A DNA stretch of 64,000 nucleotides, taken from Platerodrilus igneus (taxonomy: Eukaryota; Arthropoda; Insecta; Coleoptera; Lycidae). Positions 58,021 through 64,000 of this stretch are shown piece after piece. A program made the position numbers and the translations under genes. The stretch spans positions 3,162,001-3,226,000 of the forward strand of contig JARFIW010001491.1 in NCBI GenBank assembly GCA_036346225.1. The letters are read 5' to 3'. The notes under the pieces were generated by a model, which did not search any database, was not told where the DNA came from, and saw only the letters and a list, made by a program, of their open reading frames with translations. How positions within the stretch are numbered: the first letter of the stretch is position 1; each line of letters opens with the position of its first letter.

Positions 58021-59124
58021 GCAAAAGCCTGTCTGTCGGTCTGTTCCCCAAAACGGGTAATTCTAAAGAATTTCTCATTCTCTGTTCCCAGTCCGTCGCT
58101 CGCGCGTCGGTTTTACAAATTTTCACTCGCCCCATTTAAATCTCAGAAATTCACACGGCACGCAAACATGTCCGAGAAAAACTAATTAATTTTGTACAGA
58201 AATTGTTGTATCTACCTCTGATATTTGCATCCTATTTTCAACCAATTGTGACCCTCGTGACGTTGCTTAAATCACGCCTTTTACTATATGTGTCTCGGTC
58301 TCGCGCATATTATCTGTCTCTATCTAACCTGTTCTTAGTGGTGCAAATTGATATTCCTTACTATCGATTATTTCAGTCCATGGACTGTTATCTGGGTTTA
58401 ATAACCCCGTATCGCACCTTCTCGTGAATATTAAGCCACGGTTTCTTCAAGATTCTTTGAAACCATTTGTTATCTACACAATTTTCGCCGTACGTGATAT
58501 TTAAACTACGCAGGTGTTCAAAATAATATTAATTCTCAGAGCTTTTTAAATAAACCCTGTTTTGTATTTCGTGCTAAAGCATCTGACTGTTTCCAATATC
58601 CTTAGAATCAACATGTTTATCTAAACAAATTAGACTGAAATTGCCTTTTAAAATACGCAGGTGTGTTTAAACATCCTACTTCTAACTAACACTTCTAGGA
58701 TTTGCTTTTTATTGGGTTTTTACAAGTTTCTATAGATATTATCTGTTACTAACGATTCAATTACCTTCAATTAAAATTGACTTCTATCCTTTCATTTTTA
58801 GCGAATACAAGTTAAATATTAATTATTATGTGTACACTTTGTTTTACTACCGGTTACTTAAAATAGGGTTAATTAATATAAATTTTGCACGTAATTTCCA
58901 TTTGTTTAAGAATAATTACATTACACGCAGAGCTTTTTAATACTGCTTCTTTTGATATAAAGCGTCTTGTACATGATTTAAATCTCTTATGCTTAATGAA
59001 ACTAATAAATTTTTATGCTTCACGGTTTTAATAACGCGTATTATCTAATAATATTCATTATACACGGTGATTAAAATTATTTGATGTGATTATTTAATTT
59101 TCTACCCTGGTCTAAATATGAGTA

Positions 59125-60345
59125 TTTTCCCCCTATTTGAATACAAATAATCCCACTTATTTGAATGCAAATATAAAGCATTTAGACAAAAAAATTACAA
59201 AAAAAATTGCCTATCTCTCTCTACCCTTATCTATCTAACTTACCTACTTTGTCTCCAATTCAAAAAAAAATATTTACACCTACCTATATCCCTATCCTAT
59301 TCCTAACTCTCACCTCATTCTATAAACTGAAATTATCCCTAACTTCATCCTACTTATCCATCTAATCCTATATACATCCTATATACCTATCCTATTCCTA
59401 ACTTTTAACTAATCTTCACTATACTTTACTTCCCTACCTAATCCTATATGCCTATCCTACTCTTACTCTATTCCTAACTCTCCACTAATCTTATATGAAA
59501 TATCTATACTTAACCTATCTTCTTTTCTTCCTACATTTACTCTTTATTCTCATCCTAAACCTATTTCTTATTATCTCCCATATTTATCCTATACCTAGCT
59601 TTATTTTCTATACACACCTACTTCTACTCTTCTATATACACCTATTCTATCCCTATCCTATTTAAATCTAACTCTCTTCTTGACCCTCCAAGTCTTTCTT
59701 CTCACCATCCTAATACTCTTCATCCCTATTTCTCCCCCTTCTATATCTATACTTATCATCCCTGTTATCTCACATACAATAAACTTATCACCCTATTATC
59801 CTGACTCTTAAATATTCCTTCTTCTTCAGTCCCTAAACTTGTCTGTTTCTTATTTATTCTTATTTCCTTTTCTGCCGACAAACCAAACGATACTACTTTA
59901 CAATTATCGATTTTTCCCTCTATGGAAAATCCTATGTACCTTCTAGAATTCTTATGTAATGGAATCCGCCAGAATAAATTCCTTAAATCTACTTTATTAA
60001 AAACAAACTTGCCATTAACCTCATCACAAATAATTCTGCCTTCACCTGCTCCTGATATGCTGCTTCTACCCCACTACTTCTGCATGTTTTTGTAATAAAG
60101 CTTGAACCTCTACTCTCCTATCCTCTGGACATCTTATTGTGTTGATCTGTTTAACCTTCATCATCCTCTACCTCTACTACATTAATACTAAACCCCGTGT
60201 CATCCTCTGTGACTTCATAACTGCCCTTCCATGGCACTACCCTATCATTAATCCTTATTACCTTCCTTCCATATCTATCAAAACCCTAACTTCATCATAC
60301 AGTCAACACCTAACAAACCTTCTCGGCGACACGGGTTTTGCAGTC
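59125..60345 (-). pseudogene. Gypsy pol remnant with polypurine-tract-like junction, internally deleted
   Basis: Reading the minus strand, 60345 to 60100 encodes a post-protease segment (KLGF, RINDRVVPWKGSYEVTEDDT), and 60010 to 59862 encodes RT (VFNKVDLRNLFWRIPLHKNS, then RRYIGFSIEGK). About 850 bp of pyrimidine-rich plus-strand sequence (purine-rich on the minus strand, 59150-59860) replaces the rest of pol, ending in TCAAATAGGGGGAAAA before the LTR. The relationship to 38110-38971 is clear. It encodes no intact protein. Confidence 0.7.
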
Positions 60346-60349
60346 CGCA

Positions 60350-60796
60350 AATCAAAAAAAATTGTGTAGAACAATATATAAAATAAGATGTATCTGTAAA
60401 TGGCCACACGTACTTGTATAGCCATCTATAGGATTTACTATGTAGTTTCGATTCAATTTTGTACTTCCACGCTTAGTAGTGTTGATGTTTATCACCTGAT
60501 GGCGGTTTTATTTACTTTTGCCATAGTACAGAGATTGTTTCGAAATTATTCCAGTATAATAGCTTCGATTACTTCATAGGGTTCTTGGAGACTATTTCAC
60601 TCTGAGGAGGCTTGGTCAGTGGATGTTTCCTCCCCTATGAAGTAATAAGCTAATGTTTTGTTAATGGCTATATAACTACCAGCCCGATTTGTATTCGTCA
60701 ATAGACTCTATTATTTTCATAGAGTTTGTTTACAGATACATCTTATTTTATATATTGTTCTACACAATTTCTTATTGCGGACTGCAAATAACCTGT

Positions 60797-60800
<4 letters not shown>
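60350..60800 (+). mobile_element. Copy of the hammerhead-bearing repeat family, right half
   Basis: Matches 54618-55036 closely, from AATGGCCACACGTACTTGTA to GCAAATAACCTGTCTT, followed by a TA tract. It starts with an inverted piece of the same tail (60350-60398). Its ribozyme is broken. Confidence 0.85.
60596..60623 (+). pseudogene. Broken hammerhead ribozyme
   Basis: Stem I (TTCACT/AGTGGA) and CTGAGGA are intact, but 18 nt are missing: the stem II loop and 3' strand, the GAAA box and half of stem III. It cannot form the catalytic core. Confidence 0.85.

Positions 60801-60834
<34 letters not shown>
60801..60834. repeat. (TA)n tract
   Basis: TA run joining the palindrome-family tail to the LTR. 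Confidence 0.9.
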
Positions 60835-60836
<2 letters not shown>

Positions 60837-63172
60837 CTGTGATATTTTAAAATCGAGCCTCACGAATTGGGCGCCAAGAACTGCTGTGATATTCTCCTGT
60901 GAATGCGGGAACTGGGTCCTTTCAACAAAAAAATTCTAGTCCCACCGATTGATGCATCATAAACTGCTGTGATCCTGTTTTCGCCTCGGCTGCTCACCTA
61001 ATTTTATAAACCTCCTCATTCATAAAAAAAAACAACACATTCCTACCACAAACATCAACGTTAACTCTATTTACATCAATATTCAGAATACATTAAATTT
61101 TCAAATTAAATTTCAGCATAAAATTCAGTTTTAAAAAGAATTTCAAGATTAATTTTATTATCATTTTAATGTGCATCCAGAATTAAGTCCTTGTTGGATG
61201 CCTACTAATTAATATAACAATATAAGCAGACCGGAGTCTGAGTATAAAGGGAGCATCTACCACCCCTTTACGTTAATTAACCAGGTTCGTCTAATTGAGC
61301 TCAAAGACATACCCAAAGTTTCATCATATTCCCGAACATCAATACTAAATACCCATTTCTACTTAAACAAGCAAATTTCATCTTAAAATTAAAATTTTAT
61401 GGTTAGTACAATTTCACTAATGTCCATTTAAAGTAAATCAATTATAAAGTCACTCAACACACACAAAATGTCAAACAAAATAGTATAATTTACCTGAAGG
61501 TTACTGTCCTCGTAGCTTCAATGTACATCGTCCCTTTAGTTAATCACACCATTCCAACAGGATTATATTTACGGCTTCTAATTCTCAACGCTTTTAAAAT
61601 TTTCTCCATCACCATTTATTTAAAGTTGTTTCTGGGCTTTTCCGGAACTCATCTGTGTATATCTGACCCTTGTTTCGTGGATCCAGACACGTATTTGAAC
61701 CATTTAATTATTAACACCCCCGAAAAATAACAAAGAAATTCATACTTCTTTCACCAAGATACGCCAAAACTGCCTACTTTTGTGTATTTATTTGTCATAG
61801 TAAATTTTACCAATTGGTACAGTGATACTAAATTTTATTACCTTGTATCTAAGTGCACTAAAGTATATTCATGTTAGCACGTAACGAACAAACTATTTTG
61901 AATCACCAAAATATACGAGCAAACTTTAAATTATTTTATCAAACTAAAATGCACTGTTTAGCATCTTGAATCAAGTCGCGGATGTAAGAGCTTTTAACGC
62001 ATCGAATAGTCAAAAGTCTAAGAGTCTAAGAGGCCGAAATTCATATTACCACCGGTATATATAGCAAAAAGCCTGTCTGTCGGTCTGTTCCCCAAAACGG
62101 GTAATTCTAAAGAATTTCTCATTCTCTGTTCCCAGTCCGTCGCTCGCGCGTCGGTTTTTACAAATTTTTCACTCGCCCCATTTAAATCTCAGAAATTCAC
62201 ACGGCACGCAAACATGTCCGAGAAAAACTAATTAATTTTGTACAGAAATTGTTGTTTCTACCTCTGATATTTGCATCCTATTTTCAACCAATTGTGACCC
62301 TCGTGACGTTGCTTAAATCACGCCTTTTACTATATGTGTCTCGGTCTCGCGCATATTATCTGTCTCTATCTAACCTGTTCTTAGTGGTGCAAATTGATAT
62401 TCCTTACTATCGATTATTTCAGTCCACATGGACTGTTATCTGGGTTTAATAACCCCGTATCGCACCTTCTCGTGAATATTAAGCCACGGTTTCTTCAAGA
62501 TTCTTTGAAACCATTTGTTATCTACACAATTTTCGCCGTACGTGATATTTAAACTACGCAGGTGTTCAAAATAATATTAATTCTCAGAGCTTTTTAAATA
62601 AACCCTGTTTTGTATTTCGTGCTAAAGCATCTGACTGTTTCCAATATCCTTAGAATCGACATGTTTATCTAAACAAATTAAACTGAAATTGCCTTTTAAA
62701 ATACGCAGGTGTGTTTAAACATCCTACTTCTAACTAACACTTCTAGGATTTGCTTTTTATTGGGTTTTTACAAGTTTCTATAGATATTATCTGTTACTAA
62801 CGATTCAATTAACTTCAATTAAAATTGACTTCTATCCTTTCATTTTTAGCGAATACAAGTTAAATATTAATTATTATGTGTACACTTTGTTTTACTACCG
62901 GTTACGTAAAATAGGGTTAATTAATATAAATTTTGCACGTAATTTCCATTTGTTTAGGAATAATTACATTACACGCAGAGCTTTTTAATACTGCTTCTTT
63001 TGATATAAAGCGTCTTGTACATGATTTAAATCTCTTATGTTTAATGAAACTAATAAATTTTTATGCTTCACGGTTTTAATAACGCGTATTATCTAATAAT
63101 ATTCATTATACACGGTGATTAAAATTATTTGATGTGATTATTTAATTTTCTACCCTGGTCTAAATATGAGTA
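60835..63172 (-). mobile_element. LTR (2.3 kb), duplicate of 56793-59124
   Basis: Near-identical to the LTR at 56793 over its length, differing mainly by single-base indels and a few substitutions. Promoter pair at 62026-62063. tRNA-Lys-like motif at 60853-60876. Confidence 0.8.
62026..62063 (-). promoter_or_regulatory. Putative LTR core promoter
   Basis: TATATATACC from 62063, then CTCTTAG at 62032-62026 on the minus strand. Confidence 0.55.
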
Positions 63173-64000
63173 TTTTCCCCCTATTTGAATACAAATAATC
63201 CCACTTATTTGAATGCAAATATAAAGCATTTAGACAAAAATTACAAAAAAAATTGCCTATCTCTCTCTACCCTTATCTATCTAACTTACCTACTTTGTCT
63301 CCAATTCAAAAAAAAATATTTACACCTACCTATATCCCTATCCTATTCCTAACTCTCACCTCATTCTATAAACTGAAATTATCCCTAACTTCATCCTACT
63401 TATCCATCTAATCCTATATACATCCTATATACCTATCCTATTCCTAACTTTTAACTAATCTTCACTATACTTTACTCCCCCCTACCTAGTCCTATATGCC
63501 TATCCTACTCTTACTCTATTCCTAACTCTCCACTAATCTTATATGAAATATCTATACTTAACCTATCTTCTTTTCTTCCTACATTTACTCTTTATTCTCA
63601 TCCTAAGCCTATTTCTAATTATCTCCCATATTTATCCTATACCTAGCTTTATTTTCTATACACACCTACTTCTACTCTTCTTATACACCTATTCTATCCC
63701 TATCCTATTTAAATCTAACTCTCTTCTTGACCCTCCAAGTCTTTCTTCTCACCATCCTAATACTCTTCATCCCTATTTCTCCCCTTCTATATCTATACTT
63801 ATCATCCCTGTTATCTCACATACAATAAACTTATCACCCCTATTATCCTGACTCTTAAATATTCCTTCTTCTTCAGTCCCTAAACTTGTCTGTTTCTTAT
63901 TTATTCTTATTTCCTTTTCTGCCGACAAACCAAACGATACTACTTTACAATTATCGATTTTTCCTCTATGGAAAATCCTATGTACCTTCTAGAATTCTTA
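63173..64000 (-). pseudogene. Gypsy pol remnant, duplicate, cut by the window edge
   Basis: Near-identical to 59125-59955: the purine-tract junction, the purine-rich spacer (minus strand) and the start of the RT remnant. The plus-strand frame at 63543-63851 is low-complexity and not a gene. Confidence 0.75.

Larger units (their letters stand above)
56793..59124 (-). mobile_element. LTR (2.3 kb), minus strand, followed internally by pol relic
   Basis: On the minus strand the LTR runs from TACTCATATTTAGACC (59124) to CACAGCA (56793). The promoter pair is at 57983-58020. A purine tract and a gypsy RT remnant lie upstream on the minus strand, so this is the 3' LTR of that copy. Near-identical to 60835-63172. 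The reading frames at 57479-57781, 57827-58021 and 58203-58427 have no recognised product. Confidence 0.75.

Noticed and set aside
63543..63851. 102-residue Leu/Ser/Tyr-rich frame
   Set aside because: It is pyrimidine-rich low-complexity sequence, and the same region in the duplicate copy is frame-disrupted.

Overview
The window reads as AT-rich, repeat-laden animal DNA, most likely from an arthropod and probably an insect. It carries a tRNA-His gene but no host protein-coding gene that I can recognise. The insect-type signals are an env-bearing Ty3/gypsy element (errantivirus type), an R1/I-group LINE with three zinc knuckles, Tc1/mariner elements, Penelope-like elements (PLEs) with GIY-YIG domains, and LTR elements whose primer-binding-site (PBS) motifs resemble the 3' end of tRNA-Lys. 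Almost every long reading frame is a decayed mobile-element gene or a low-complexity artefact.

Layout. 0-3.5 kb: an unclassified repeat and a mariner relic. 3.5-6.6 kb: a 3 kb palindrome made of two inverted 5'-truncated PLE copies, with a nearly intact mariner element inside one arm only. 6.6-13.1 kb: LTR-type sequence, a palindromic element with tRNA-like arms, a 1 kb array of a 7-bp repeat, then an LTR, PBS and gag relic, the gag split by an antisense gypsy fragment. 13.1-19.7 kb: LINE relics and a 2.2 kb solo LTR between TA tracts. 19.7-27.1 kb: a near full-length LINE (ORF1, ORF2, long 3' region) between 61-bp direct repeats. 28.4-36.5 kb: a decayed errantivirus-type provirus (gag, protease, RT, RNase H, integrase, env) whose RT/RNase H region is split by a PLE insertion with a 12-bp target duplication. 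36.5-45.3 kb: LINE and gypsy RT relics, then two tandem LTRs, the second interrupted by a DNA transposon with a single frame break. 46.3 kb: tRNA-His. 46.8-54 kb: LINE relics, interspersed repeats and a perfect 74-bp-arm palindrome. 54.0-64.0 kb: a palindrome carrying two copies of a sequence that satisfies the hammerhead ribozyme consensus, then four LTR segments and gypsy pol relics, including a large near-identical duplication that runs off the right edge.

Two systems stand out. First, inverted-dimer (palindromic) PLE-type insertions recur at four places; one family has a complete minimal hammerhead fold with every core position present. Second, an LTR lineage appears in up to eight copies, many bounded by (TA)n tracts. 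Five of them share a TATA box followed about 30 nt downstream by CTCTTAG. Several carry repeated tRNA-Lys 3'-end motifs at about 70-90 bp spacing around the LTR end. The elements are nested inside each other, so relative ages can be read: the errantivirus is older than the PLE in it, the PLE palindrome is older than the mariner in it, and the tandem LTR is older than the DNA transposon in it.
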